NCBI RefSeq assembly: GCF_030272615.1
Contig: NC_081412.1
Coordinates: forward strand, 97,771,796-97,835,795
Direction of reading: 5' to 3'
Origin: Cryptomeria japonica
Lineage: Eukaryota > Streptophyta > Pinopsida > Cupressales > Cupressaceae
Length of the DNA: 64,000 nucleotides
How positions within the stretch are numbered: the stretch's first letter is position 1; the number at the start of each line of letters is the position of its first letter. Both the position numbers and the translations under genes were made by a program. The notes below the pieces were generated by a model. That model had not been told where the DNA came from, made no database searches, and saw nothing but the letters and a program-made list of their open reading frames with translations. Positions 35,101 to 47,621 of this stretch are shown one piece after another.

Positions 35101-36633
35101 TGTTAACTCTATGATGAATGAATAGTACCAAACCAATACTGAGAGGGGGGGTGAATCAGTATAGGCAAAAACACAGTCTTAAACCGGTTTGTTAGCAGAC
35201 ACTGTGCATTGACAGACAAATAGTAACACTAGTCTTTAAACAGAGTACAACCAGTAAAACCCAGAATAACTGAGACAAGCATAAACTGGTTGGCACTTAT
35301 CTTCTCACAATCTAATACTTCATTTCCACTTCATCCTAGTGCATGAACAGGTAAACTATCATCAAAGACATATATGTAAACAACTAGATCAACATGATTC
35401 ACCACTTGACAGAAAACAACATATCATCACATGAAAAGGACATCACATATGATACACATATTTTTCACGTGGAAGCCCAACTAGGAAAAACCACGATGGT
35501 GATGAATACCCACAAGCTATTTTGAACTCTTTAGAAGTCCACTCTATTAGGAGCCTTGTCTGATTAAAGACTGATACAATAGGTTATATTAGGAACTGGT
35601 CCTGTTAGGGATCACCCGGTTAAGGGATGGCTAGAATACCTGGTTAAGAGTTAAACCCTGCTAAAGGTTACCTTGTTAGAGGATTTCAAGAACTCAATGG
35701 TTTTGAGTCACCCTGTTAAAGGATCTATAGCAAGCCGGTTAAAGCTACCTTGTTAAGGGATTTCCTGATTGTTGAAGTGGTTAGAGATCAATAGGTATTA
35801 CAATGATCTGGTAACAACACTCAATGCAAATGTAGATCCACTTTAGCTCCTCTTCACCTTCTGCACTTACACTCTGCGGGTATCACTTCACTCTTCTGGT
35901 CTGGCAAGAATCACGTATCTCTTCACTTGGATACTCACACACAACTTTTTGCCAACAACCTCAGAAAGAAAGACAACATTGACCTTATAGGAAAATAGAT
36001 AGGTCGGTAGCATAAACCCTAAACCTTAAACCTGTTAGGTTAAGGAATTAAAATGGTTCAATCCTAATCGTTGAGCATACTACACTAAATGCAATAGCCT
36101 TGATCCATCTAAAGACATTCTCCATCATTTGTTTTCCACCGATTTCATGGCGGTTGATAACCTATCACGCGTTATCACCGTTTATAGGCTTCGCACATTC
36201 TCAAGGTGGATGGGAGCAATCTCCTTCATGCAAGATCCTTCATGTGCACAAGGTTGACATGGCAACATGATCTATTCTTCATTACAATGCTAACTCATCA
36301 CACAAAGTCACCAGTTGAGCAACACAGGCTTGAAGCACTTCAACTAGAAACCCTAAAGTTGAGACTACCAACCGGTAGTCATACAAAGCTTCCATGTGCT
36401 GGTTCCTATAACCATATGCCAGTTTACCTTGAACAAACACACCGCTTCACAAATGTCGATTCACAGTGTTATATCAGTTCTCATATATACCGGTTCTCTC
36501 CTCTTCAACATATTGACATCAATGACAACATACAATGTCATTATGTCCTTATATCGGTTCACATAATGCCAACAATCATGGCAACAACATACAATGTCAT
36601 TATGTCCTTATACTGGTGCACATAATGCCAACA
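35101..36633 (-). mobile_element. 3' LTR of Copia-B
   Basis: Edges TGTTAACTC and TAATGCCAACA. TATA on the minus strand at 36181-36186 (TATAAA). Telo-box-like AAACCCTAAACC at about 36013-36025. CACGTG at about 35466-35471 within the conserved GTGGAA...GGAAAAACCACG block. The distal 59 bases are present twice in tandem (ends at 36574 and 36633). Confidence 0.9.
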
Positions 36634-36971
36634 ATCTCCCCCTTTGGCATTGATGGCAATATACAAAGATATATCTCCACTTCACATCTTCTCCCCCAAT
36701 TTTTGCAGATATCTTCTCCACTTCTCTTCTTCTTCCCCTTTGACAACAATGCCAAAGTAGAGGCACAAGCTTCCCTTTTTCATTATGCTGCTCCCCCTAA
36801 GGAGTAGCATCCTTCAACACATCAATCCTGAAGAAAAAATTGACTATGCAATACCTGACTGATGTGGAGCATATACCTTTAGTTCACCTCCTAAAGGGGA
36901 AGCACCCCTAATTCACCTCTTAAGTACATAAATGTAGCCTTTGGGAGAGGCTTGGTGAATATGTCTGCTAA
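36634..36971 (-). other. Polypurine tract, 3' noncoding part and last codons of Copia-B
   Basis: Sense CCAAAGGGGGAGAT borders the LTR at 36634-36647; a second GGGGGAGAAG run is near 36690. The last coding stretch (ADIFTKPLPK-like) lies at about 36900-36971 after a stop that ends the long RNase H frame. Confidence 0.7.
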
Positions 36972-37703
36972 CTACTCCTTACTGGAGACATGTTCCAGTG
37001 CAATCTCTTTGTTCTGAACTTTTTCCCTCAAGAAATGATACTTAAGCTCAAAGTGCTTGGTTCTAGAATGCAAAACCAGATTCTTGGAGATGTTAATTGC
37101 ACTAGTATTGTCACAAAATATACTTACCGGTTCAGATACAGGAACTTTGAAGCCATTTAATACATGCTTCATCCAAATTATCTGAGTACAGTTCATGAAA
37201 GTTGCAACATACTCTGCTTCCGCTGTAGACTGAGAGATACAACTCTGCTTCTTACTCATCCATGAGACCAGTCTACCACCAAGAAATAATGCACCACTAG
37301 TTGTGCTCTTCCGATCATCTACATTACCTGCCCAATCAGCATTTGTGAATACTTTCAAGTTGAAGTCCTTGCTATATGGATACCACAATCCATAATCAAT
37401 AGTTCCCTTCAGATACCTAAGAATCCACTTGACTGCAACCAAGTGGGATTCTCTTGGGCTTTTCTGGAACCTTGTAGTAATGCCAACTACATGTGCAATA
37501 TCTGGTCTGCTATGCACTACATAATGCAACTTACCAATCATTGATCGGTATTCCTTATCATCAACCAATGTTGAGTCATCCTCTTTGGATAGTTTACAAC
37601 CGGTCACCATCGGTGTATGAACCAGTTTGCTATCTTCCATGCCAAAGGTCTTCAACACCTCTTTGACATACTTGGACAGAGTGATAAAGATTCCATCTTT
37701 CAT
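36972..37703 (-). pseudogene. RT C-terminus and RNase H of Copia-B
   Basis: A 243-codon open frame: MIGKLHYVVHSRPDIAHVVG, FTNADWAGNVDDRKSTTSGA, STAEAEYVATF, IFCDNTSAINISKN and RTKHFELKYHFLREK. It is better kept than the same region of Copia-A. It starts just after a TAG in the GL-stop-IQQ context that Copia-A shares. Confidence 0.9.
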
Positions 37704-37712
37704 CTGTTGGAT

Positions 37713-38987
37713 CTACAGTCCAATGAAGAACTTAATCTCCCCTATGAGTGACATCTCAAATTCTTTCTTCATCTCATCTGCAAACTCATGACTCATCTTG
37801 TCATCTCCACCAAAGATAATGTCATCAACAAATACCTCATAGATTAGGATTTGATCTCCTTCAGACTTCAGGTAGATATTGCTATCTTCACTTGTTCTCT
37901 CAAATCCAATCTTCACAAGATGGGAGTGCAGGCATTCATATCATGCTCTAGGTGCCTGCTTTAGACCATATAAGGCTTTATGTATCCTGCACACCATGTC
38001 ACTGTCTTCAAATAGGGAAAATCCATCTGGTTGCTCTATATACACTTCCTCTTCAAGTACACCATTTAGGAATGCAGATTTTACATCCATTTGATATACT
38101 TTGAATCCTTTAAAAGCTGCATATGCAAGAAGCATACGAACTCCTTCCAATCTGGCTACAGGAGCAAAGGTTTCTCCATAGTCTTCTCCTTCTTCCTGGG
38201 CATATCCTTTGCACACCTATCTGGCTTTGTTTCTAATCAATGTGCCATCCTCATTCAACTTATTTCTAAAAACCCATTTGGTACCAATGACATTTTTATG
38301 CTCCGGTCTGGGTACCAAAGACCATGTACCATTTTTCTCTATCTGGTCAAGTTCCTCTTCCATTGCCTTGATCCAGTCTTCATCTTTATGTGCCTCTTTG
38401 AATGATTTGGGCTCAAATTCAAAGATCATACATGAGTTTTCTTTGACCTTTCTTCTTGTAAGGATTCCTGCATCCTTATCTCCTATGATCTTCTTAGGAT
38501 CATGATTCAGCTTTACATACCAAGGAATGGTCTTGATAGATTCCTCTTTCTTTTCCTCTTCATCCTCATCTCCATCAATATCAGCATCTACATCTACTGG
38601 TCTAGGAACACTATTACTAGTACTTGGTTGACTGACAATCAGTTCCCAGAAGGTTACAATCGGTTCATTTACCGCTTGCTCACTGCCGGTTTCCTCAGTT
38701 TTCTCAAAAGTTTCATCAAGTCTTACATTGATGCTTTCCATAATTCTTTGAGTCCTATTATTTAAACACTTGAGAGCTTTGTTCTTGGTGGAATACCCTA
38801 GGAATATTCCCTCATCACATTTCACATCAAATTTGCTCTGGTGTTCGCTCCTCTTGATGTAACATTTGCTACCAAACACTCTAAAGTAGCTAACCACCGG
38901 TGTCTTACCGGTCCAATACTCATAAGGAGTTTTATCCTTACCTTTCTTGATGAGTACCCCGTTCATTGTGTAGACTGTAGTGCTCAC
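37713..38987 (-). pseudogene. Integrase C-terminus and reverse transcriptase of Copia-B
   Basis: 38987-38217 holds the integrase tail (PYEYWTGKTPVVSYFRVFGS) and the RT start ([17 protein letters not shown]). 38216-37941 holds [13 protein letters not shown] and YGLKQAPRA. 37916-37713 holds [12 protein letters not shown]. Breaks at 38214-38216 and near 37920-37940 are single-codon scale. The right edge is the insertion point of element E (39011-39015, CTACC). Confidence 0.9.
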
Positions 38988-39019
38988 CGCTTCTCTCCAA
39001 AAGGTGTGAGCTACCTATT

Positions 39020-40034
39020 GTCTTCAAAATCTGATTCCCTTTAACATCCTCAAATTAATATGGTTTAAAGCTTGGTACAGAAGAGATATCAAAGATAAGG
39101 AAATTTTCAAGGCAACATATGACAAGGTTTGGATAGACCTTCTACACTTCGGGCTTCCTCGGAGCCTAGGTGGGTATACCTTTGTGAATTAAATTCACAC
39201 TTTTGAACATAAACCCACAGCAAACCAGTCCAGAAAACCAGTGGATTTATTCACCTTGAAATCAACTGAAAACAAAGGATAGAAATTGTACTTAATCTCA
39301 GCATTTTGATCAACAAAGCATGCAATAAACAACTTCAGTTAATACCAGTGCCTTATCCAAGGTCACAGAGTCATCTAAACTTAGATAAAACTCCTTAAAC
39401 AACACATCTTTATATTACCCATCGGTTTGGTTTCTATTAATCCTTATATATGCCTGACACATACGAGAATTCAAGCATTCCAAACTAAGCTATGGTCCTC
39501 AGAATTCGAAGTTCCTCCCAAAGAAATTATTGGTATGAGTGATCTTGCATATTTAATTTCCCTCCTAAAGAGAAAAGCTAACAAGCACTTATACTAAAAT
39601 TGCCTTGCAATTCCATTCAAACAGAACAACCCTTGATTATTCAGAATGAAAACAGTAAATAAAGTTATGAACAAACTTGAAGACAACACAAAGCTTTACT
39701 CAAAACCAATGGCCTGTATATTGATATTCAGTTCAAGAAAAATTACAATAAATTCTGATTCTTCATTAAACTTAGAAAAGCTCAGATAAATTTCTATAGT
39801 GTTTTCTTACAAAATTTTGTGATCATCCTTTCCTCTAGTCCTGGTATCCATTTATAACCCCATGGATGCAAAAAGCTTCGGACCTTTTAGGAGAGTTTGT
39901 TACAAAATAAAGAAGTTACAAGCTTCTTGCAAAAGCTGTTACAAGCATTTTTCAGCCTCTGCAGTTATTTCAACCTGTTATTCTGTTGCAACCTCTTCTA
40001 TCTTTTCAGGGGCGCTCTCCAACTGTTCTGGATC
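39020..40034 (-). other. 3' noncoding part of element E
   Basis: About 1 kb downstream of the ORF stop. AT-rich, with no coding signature, no polypurine tract and no repeat that matches the right end of the element. Confidence 0.5.
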
Positions 40035-43000
40035 CTAGGTGGCATATTTAGTTGCCCACTCACTATATATTTCTTTTGTCGGCCATGAAAAATTAATCAC
40101 ATCATCTTTATTTTTAGTCAACCTTTTCCAAGAATTCCTTAGTTTGTTGACTTCTGAATTAAGAAAACCATAATGTGACTTAATTTTTTCTATCTCTTGT
40201 ATTGTCACTACAAAGAAAGAAGTATCATCAAGATCAATGATTCCTTTGACTCTTGCTAACAATTTGGCTTCTATCTCCTTAAGCCATATCTGCTTGTCTT
40301 TTAACTGATCCGGATTAGCAAAAACTCCTGGGAGCAACTCACAAACTTGATCAGTGTATTCCTTCTTAAGCAATTTAACCCTTCTATCCACATTATCCAC
40401 CTCTGTTGCCAATTGCATTAAGACCTTAGCAACATTAGAAGTGGATTTGATAATAGGATTAGCTCTTGCTTCATCACAGGATACACACATGAACTCTAGA
40501 TCTTGCTCCCTAGGTCTCCATCTATCAAAAATGGGTGTCAAAATTTCCTTATCTCTTCTCAGCTCATTCCATATCTCCATAATTTTTCCCACATTGTTGT
40601 AAAGCAATGAGGCATTTATTGTCTCTGCAAAACTGGAGATTGTGGCCTTTACTTTCTCCTCATATTTCCCTGCATATAAGGCCTGAGCCTGCTTCAGGTT
40701 TTCTAGTTCTTGGGGTGTGATCTCAATCATTTGAGAAGTGGAGGGTGCTGGAGATGGTGGAAATTCAATAATAGGGCTAGTAGGCGGAGGTCTTGCAAGA
40801 GAAGAGGAAATCATCAATGTTGAAGACTCATCTTGTTGGTGTTGTCCCATCAGTTGGCTCTGCAACTTGGCAATGATGCTATCTTTGCCTCTTACCTCCT
40901 CCTTCGCACTGTTATAGGCCTTTAAAACTATTTCCAACTTAATTTGGAGGGCCTCCTTCTCTTTGGCTTCCTTCTCCACCACTGCAACACTGAATTTTGC
41001 AGTTTCTAACATAGTACTTGCAGCCTCTACTACCCCTATACTCTGTACTCTTTTTACCATCATTCCACCAAGGTAACTTGACCCTGGGGTGTCTTTGCCT
41101 TTCTTGCTCTCATTTCTCTTGAGAGACCACATGACTAGTGCAGCATTATCCTTATTGAAGGTAACCCCTTCCATGGGTTTGGTCTCTTTCCTTACTGCAT
41201 CTAGCACCAGGCCATCAGCAATATCCCACTCTGGCAAGATAAGCACTCCAGCTTGTGCTACTAGATCTCTTCCCTGCTCAGGAGTGATGGTTTTGAATTC
41301 TTCCATCATCTCCTATTTTATTTCTTCCTCCACTGAGGCTGGATCTTTATTAGGTTGCTCAGCCTTTCTTGTCTCACATCTAGCGTTATATCTATCTATA
41401 TGATGTTTCCAAATGAATTGCATAAATGCTTCCGATGTGACAAAGTTGTCATCAGCTAAAAAGGCACTACTTGCCTTTTTTATCTTTGGATCCCACTCTT
41501 GGCCTTTGAGTTCAGTGGAGGTAATATCCATTTCAGCATCAATGGGCTCTTCTGACATCCCTTCCTCCACTTCATCATAGGTGTATGCAATTTCCCCCAA
41601 GCTTCCCAACTGCAAGAGGTGTTCAGCCGCTGCTTGTTCATCTCCTATATGGATAGGGGATTGGGATGGGGAATACAAGGGTGTATCTGATTGCACTTCC
41701 TTCCCCACCCTTTGTCTCTTTGGGCTATCTTGGATGTCAATGACATCTTGTATCTTCCTCTTTCCTTTGGATGTAGAGAGCTCCCCTATTGTAGGTACCA
41801 ACACACTGTAACCTGATTTCTTATGCAATGTGTAATCACCAGGAGGAATTGCCTTGCTGGAAGTTGACCTGCTTAGGATCACTCTAGCCTTTTCAGGGTT
41901 GCTTTTAATCACAACTTCCCTCTTCTCCTTTAGTGTTTGCATTACATCTTCAAAGCAAACAATCAAAAACTTTATTTTTTCTTCCAATGGGAAGAAGCTA
42001 GACAATGGGTCATAGCTAGCATCAAATTGATGCACAAAATCCAAGGCTTTCTTGTAAGCCACCCACTTTTCTTTCCTTAATTCCTGCTCATCTAAATCAA
42101 ATTCATTTCTGATGAGGTCTTCAGGAAATTGGAATTGATGAGGCCTACCTCTGCATGCTACCTTCTTCCTGAACACACCGTTGAAGAAGTCCTCTGGATC
42201 AGCACACCTGGACACTGCAGTAGATAAATGGTAAGGTTTGAGGAAATCCTCAAAACAATTCCAGCCTCCCTTTGTTATTATGAATTGGTGGGCTATGGTA
42301 GCTACAGGGAAAATAGTCCCTTTGCCTCTGCCTGTTAACTCTTCCTCTTGTAGGCCACCAATTTGCCTAAGGATCTCCGCTATTCCCACTTTGAGAGGGA
42401 TCTGGTAAGGTAACAAAAATGGAGTACCCCTAAAACCAAAAACTCTGAAAACTGTGGAGACTGGATATAAATAAATGTCGCCCCAGTTATGAACAATCTT
42501 GATGTTCTCTTCGAATTCTTTTGGCCTTATGAATTCCAGAAGAACCTTGGGGACTCTTGGGTTATCAGAGCATAAGAGAGTTCTTATTTTGGATGCAAAA
42601 TATTTGTCAAACTTCAAAAAACTAGCATCCTCTCTGTCCCATGACAACACAGTACTCCATAATTGTACTGGCATTTTTTCTCCTTCCTTTTCCTTAACCA
42701 GGTCTAGTCCACTGGCAAAATAATCACCACCTTTGAAGAGAAAAAGGTGCATTAAGAGTGAATACCATCCGAAAGGTCTGTCCACCTTTCCATTCTTTAT
42801 TCCTATCAAGCCTCCATGGACAGCATCAGCGATGAAGGAGGCATAATCAAATGTGATAGCAAGAGAAGGATTCAAAATCTGGGCAATCATTAGCAAGTAA
42901 TGATTTGGCATATTTGCTTCAGCATCTTCTCCTAGGACTTGACAAAGTGCCCAATACATTCCTTTAGCCCTCAGGGTAAACATACTCAATGAGAAGGGCT

Positions 43001-43580
43001 CTTGTGTATTGGGTCCTACAACTGCTAACCCTCCTATTTTCACAAAAAGCTCCTTGAGAGGCCCATTCCTGAGATGACTTCTCTGTGCACTGTAAACTTG
43101 GGCTAATGATGTGAAATTTATGGGTTCCAGGAAGTTTGTGAACTCATTAAGCCCAAATGCTGTCCTTAATTCTTCAGCATTAATTTCCACAAGGGTTTTC
43201 CCATTTACATCTCGGATGCATCTTGTGACTGGATCATCATTCAATGCCATTTGGGTTAGCAGGTCTGTATACATGAATACCCCTAGGACCACTAATTTCC
43301 CAACATCTAGTTCCCAAATACTATTTTGAGGGGCAGGAGAATTTCTCATTCCAAATCTGACTTTAAACAACCCCAACCCGGACAGTCCCACCTGTGGGTC
43401 TCTTGGCCAATTACCCTTGTCATACAATCCTTCTCCTATCTTCAAACGGGGAGCCCTGGGCACTAACTCTTTGACCTTTGATGCCTGATTGGTTGATAAC
43501 GTTAACTGCTCTAAAAAATCATCACATACACTTCTTTCTAAATAGTTAACCTTGCCGGAAAATTCCCTTTTAGGAGCCAT
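40035..43580 (-). CDS. Element E long ORF, about 1,180 codons with one internal TAG, unknown function
   Basis: ATG at 43580 (MAPKREFSGKV). 755 codons run to a TAG at 41313-41315, and the same frame then continues 424 more codons (from 41309) to a TAG at 40035. N-terminal globular part: IWELDVGKLVVLGVFMYTDL, INAEELRTAFGLNEF and FGWYSLLMHLFLFKGGDYF; the last block resembles FNFGQLLVGLFFYFQGYF of element C ORF2. A bipartite nuclear signal lies at about residues 605-625 (GKRKIQ...PKRQR). The part after the TAG has a coiled coil (EKEAKEKEALQIKLE), a Pro-rich linker and a helical C-terminal domain (VDNVDRRVKLLKKEY). No enzyme motif was seen. The absence of introns and frameshifts over 3.5 kb suggests recent selection or recent arrival. 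Confidence 0.8.
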
Positions 43581-44192
43581 TTTGAAAATGCACTGAAATG
43601 AATATCACTCTTAAACAATCCTGCAACAAAAGAATTCTTACTTAGAACACCACACAAGAATTGCTACAAAAATATGAGAGAACCTGATCTTTGCTTGAAG
43701 GAATTTTTTTTCTGCAACTGAACCGTCTTGCTCTGGATATGAAGGAGATAACTCTGCGTCTGCTCTTCTGCAAAATATTTTAAAAGATATCTTCACTTGG
43801 TAGTTAGGAAATCAAATATTTGTACTCAGGGCTTTAATTGTAACATTGATTCCGCAAGGTCCGGCCGTCCCTTCGAAATTGAATTCATATGAGAATTCGT
43901 ATTTTTCGCTCCAACGGGTCACAACATTCCTGCAAGTGTTCCATTTTGCTCTTTCACAACTTCGCGAAGCATAACCATCGGGCAGCTTAGTCATGCGAAA
44001 TAGCACCAACCATTCGATCAAAAGAAACTTGATCGAGCGTTAGTTTAACTGACGGCTTTGGCCTTTTTCTGGGTCCCACTTTTCTATTTGATACATAATA
44101 CCACGTGGCATCGAATCATTAGCCGTGAAATCCCCTTCGCATTCCACTTGATACTGGCCGCGTGTCTTTTTATACCGACGTTTCCACCTTGG

Positions 44193-44994
44193 CGGGCCCA
44201 CACTTTCTTCTCAGACCACATCATTATCATGACACATGGACGGTTCTCGTTCATTCTCTCTATTTTGCGGGCGTAAAGAGTGAGTATCTTACCCTTGTGA
44301 AATAGCGCTGACCGTCGAATCATCTCTGGAGTTGATCGGCATTTAATCCTTTGAAAAGGCTCTCAGGAATGGTGGGCCCACTGACTCGTCACGAACACCT
44401 GGCATCTAGTCACCTGCGGCGCTGATTTGTCACTCTATCATTCGCCAGAAGGAGACCACGGGGGCCAAACTTTCTTCTCAGACCACGTCATTATCATGAC
44501 ACGTGGACGGTTCTCGTTCATTCTCGCTATTTCGCGGGCGTAAAGAGTGAGCATCTTACCCTTGTGAAATAGCGCTGACCATCGGATCATCTCTGGAGTT
44601 GATCAGCATTTAATCCTTTGAAAAGGCTCGTAGGAATGGTGGGCCCGCTGACTCGTCATGAACACCTGGCATCCAGTCACCTGCGGCGCTGATTTGTCAC
44701 TCTGTCATTCGCCAGAAGGAAACCATGGGGGCCACACTTTCTTCTCAAACCATGTCATTATCATGACACATGGACGGTTCTCGTTCATTCTCGCTATTTC
44801 GTGGGTGTAAAGAGTGAGCATCTTACCCTTGCAAAATAGTGTCGATCGTCAGATCATCTCTGGAGTTGATCGACATTTAATCCTTTGAAAAGGCTCTCAG
44901 GAATGGTGGGCCCACTGACTCGTCATGAACACCTAGCATCCAGTCACCTGCGGTGCTGATTTGTCACTCTGTCATTCGCCAGAAGGAAACCACG
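44193..44994. repeat. 267-bp tandem repeat, three copies, upstream of the element E ORF
   Basis: GGACGGTTCTCG recurs at 44238, 44505 and 44772, exactly 267 apart. Copies are highly alike, GC-richer than the surroundings and CpG-containing. Each holds a potential hairpin with arms CGCTATTTC and GAAATAGCG (perfect at 44525-44533 and 44566-44574); a further hairpin of the same type lies at 45182-45232 outside the repeats. Position 0.6 to 1.4 kb upstream of the ORF suggests a regulatory region. Confidence 0.88.
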
Positions 44995-44999
44995 GGGCT

Positions 45000-45584
45000 C
45001 CAGGTGTTATTAACAGTTGTACCTGCCAGGTCATATCCACCTGCGGCCTGACTCACCTCTGGGGCCCGCCTTTTAACCTTTAACCTGGATCTGCTGACTG
45101 TTGTGATTTGTGCCACGTGCCACCATTTTACTTGCTGCTAACAACCAGCTGGATCATCTATGTGGCATGCCATGTGGTTTTCGCTATTTCGTAGGGTATA
45201 AACTACGCGCAACTTCGCCTAGTGAAATAGCGTGAACCGTAGATCCATCCGCGAGATGCGCATTAGTTACAAGGCCCGACAACTTTAGAAGAAAAGCATA
45301 CAAGGCATAAATTTTTTCAAATAATCAACGTAACCGCCTAGGCAAATAACAAGGGGGGACACTTCCTACGACCCCACGACCCATAACTTAAGTGAATAAA
45401 GTAACGACAGATTAGAAACCAGAGGGTTTAAAACAAATAAGATAGGATCTAAAAATAAAAAAACCTTAAACCCCTAAGGTCTAGAACAAAGCTGAAGCAC
45501 TTGGAATTACACCCTATTCGAAAAATTCAAAATACCATAGCCAATCATGGGAAAAGAAAAACCCAATTTTAATAAGTGATAACA
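45000..45584 (-). other. 5' end of element E
   Basis: Noncoding. Includes the outlying CGCTATTTC/GAAATAGCG hairpin and several CpG-rich stretches up to about 45290, then AT-rich sequence to the terminus GATAACA. Confidence 0.5.
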
Positions 45585-45589
45585 CTACC

Positions 45590-46300
45590 TTTCCTTGAAT
45601 TAGCATGGTTCTAGGTGCTTCAACCATAGTTCGATTATTCCTCTCTACTAGGCCATTCTACTATGGAGTCCAGGGGGCATACAGTTGTGTCTTGATGCCA
45701 TGTTCTTCACGGTACTTGTTGAATTCACCGGAAGTGAATTCCCCTCCTTGATCAGTTCTCAGGCACTTGATCTTTTTACCGCTTTCCTTCTCTACTAAAG
45801 CTCTGAAAGCTTTGAACTTAACAAAATCTTCAGACTTATCTTTCAAGAATGTGACCCACATCATTCTTGAGCAGTCATCAGTGAGAATCATGAAGTACCT
45901 ATCACCCTACACACTCCTAGTTTTCATAGGACCACACAAATCAGTATGCACAAGATCAAGCAAATTGTCAGCAGTGAAAGATTTACCTTTAAAGGTTGAG
46001 GAAGACATTTTCCCCAATTGACACTCTCTGCACAAGGTATTATCTAGTTTTCTTAGCACCGACAACCCTCTAACTGCCTTGATCTTACTAGCCTTCACAA
46101 TGTTATCAAAGTTTACATGGCAGAGTCTCCTATGCCATATCTAGCTATCATCAAATTTAGCCATAAGACATGCACTTATATTTGTATTCAGCTGAAATAA
46201 GTTACCTTTGGTCTACATGCCAGTGGCCACCAATTCACCATTCTTTCCTTTGATTCTACACACTTCATTCTTGAATTCTAGAGTGAGACCACTGTCATTT
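45590..46300 (-). pseudogene. Pre-integrase and integrase N-terminal part of Copia-B
   Basis: 46098-45907 has LCRECQLGKMSS and VHTDLCGPMKTRSV. A TAG follows at the same codon as in Copia-A. 45891-45661 has LTDDCSRMMWV and LRTDQGGEFTSGEF with the second catalytic Asp intact. Two adjacent stops (TAG TAG) replace QQ before NG. Interrupted at 45589 by element E. Confidence 0.88.
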
Positions 46301-46302
46301 AG

Positions 46303-47550
46303 CTAGGCAACACACAGAAGGTTGTGTCTGAGACCATCAACCCAATACACATTGTCAACACTACTCTTTCCATTCAGAGAGATGGATCCTCTGCCTTTGA
46401 CCATGCATGGTGCATCATTTCCAAAGCAAACCACACCACCATCATACTCTTCCAAGGATAGAAACTTGCTCCGGTCACCAGTCATATGGTGATAACAGCC
46501 ACTGTCAATGATCCACTCATTGGAATTATCAAACTGGGAGACAAGAGCCTTCTTGTCTAACACATCTTCCTTGATAGCAACAAACACAATATCTTCATTT
46601 TCTTCATCTTCTGATTCCTCATCTGTGACACCTTCATCAACTGCCACAAAATAGTTTCTCCAGTTTCCTCCTTTGAATTTCTTGAACCTTTCCGATTTGT
46701 CCTTGTTGTCACCATTAGGACAGTTTACAACAATATGTCCTATCCGGTTGCAAGAAAAGCATTTCAAAGGGAGATTTCCTCTATATTTGTCGGTTCCTTT
46801 AGGAAGTTTCCTGGCAAGAAGAGCTTCAAATGCCATCAAAATCTCCTCATCATCCATTTCTCTGCTCTGTCTTGGTTCACCAATTGTGCTAGCTTCTTTT
46901 CCTTTTCTGGATGGTACAACGGAAGCTTTAAAATCTGATTCAGTCTTTTGAACACTGCCATCAAAACTATTTAGCTCATAGGTTGTCAACTTTGCAATGA
47001 TGGAGTCTAGGGATACCTTAGTCTTGTCTATTGATCTTAGCTCCTGAATAGCAGCAACCCTTATTGCATAGACTGGTAATAAGGATCTCAGGACTTTGCT
47101 TACCGTAGTGGAATCTTCCATTTTACCACTTGCACTCTTGGTATCTCCAACAATGGTTTTGATTCTTATTCCATACTATTGAATGGTCTCACCTTCAACC
47201 ATCTACATGTCTTCAAACTTCCCTCTAAGGCTTTCTTCCTTAGCTTGTTTTACATGCTCATCGCCGCCATAGATATTTTCAAGAGTATCTCATACCTCTT
47301 TGGGATTTACCTTATCTTGGACATCAATAAACTCAATGTTAGATAAACTACTAATTAGGGCTTCCATGACTTACCCATTCTCTTGCATCTCTCTCTTTTG
47401 GTCATTTGTGAGAGTACCGGTAGGACCAACATAGGCATTCTCAACATAGCTCCAGTGTTGAGCACCCATGCTTCTGAAGTATATCTTCATTCTGTCTTTC
47501 CATATACTTAAGTTTTCTCTGTTAAACTTTGGACCTTCCCTCTTCATCAT
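46303..47550 (-). pseudogene. gag and protease of Copia-B
   Basis: ATG at 47550 (MMKREGPKF). The N-terminal third has stops at Gln, Trp and Arg codons (TAA, TGA, TAG) between 47375 and 47160. From 47121 there is a 272-codon open frame with the intact knuckle CFSCNRIGHIVVNC and the protease site WIIDSGCYHHMTGD, so DSG is kept here. Ends with GLRHNLLCVA before a TAG. Confidence 0.88.
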
Positions 47551-47607
47551 TAGACTGGGATCTTTACCTCAAGCAGTTAAGCTTATAACACACAGGACCT
47601 AGAGGAC

Positions 47608-47619
47608 ACTCTGATACCA
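47608..47619 (-). other. Primer binding site of Copia-B
   Basis: ACTCTGATACCA on the plus strand: the Met-tRNA site with one G-to-A change, next to the LTR edge at 47622. Confidence 0.8.
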
Positions 47620-47621
47620 AT

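Larger units (their letters stand above)
39016..45584 (-). mobile_element. Element E: 6.57-kb insertion in Copia-B integrase, LTR-like ends but no LTR pair seen
   Basis: Both edges are exact: Copia-B sequence stops at CTACC (39011-39015) and resumes with the same CTACC (45585-45589). Termini are TATTGTC and GATAACA; each is one transition away from a perfect TGTTGTC/GACAACA pair, as in LTR elements, and a five-base duplication fits a retroviral-type integrase. No direct terminal repeats, primer site or pol domains were found by eye. Content in sense direction: GC-rich repeats (44193-44994), a very long ORF (43580-40035) and a noncoding 3' part. Confidence 0.75.

Noticed and set aside
39016-45584. 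Element E as a CACTA or Mutator transposon
   Set aside because: The duplication is five bases, not three or nine to eleven, and no matching long inverted termini are visible.
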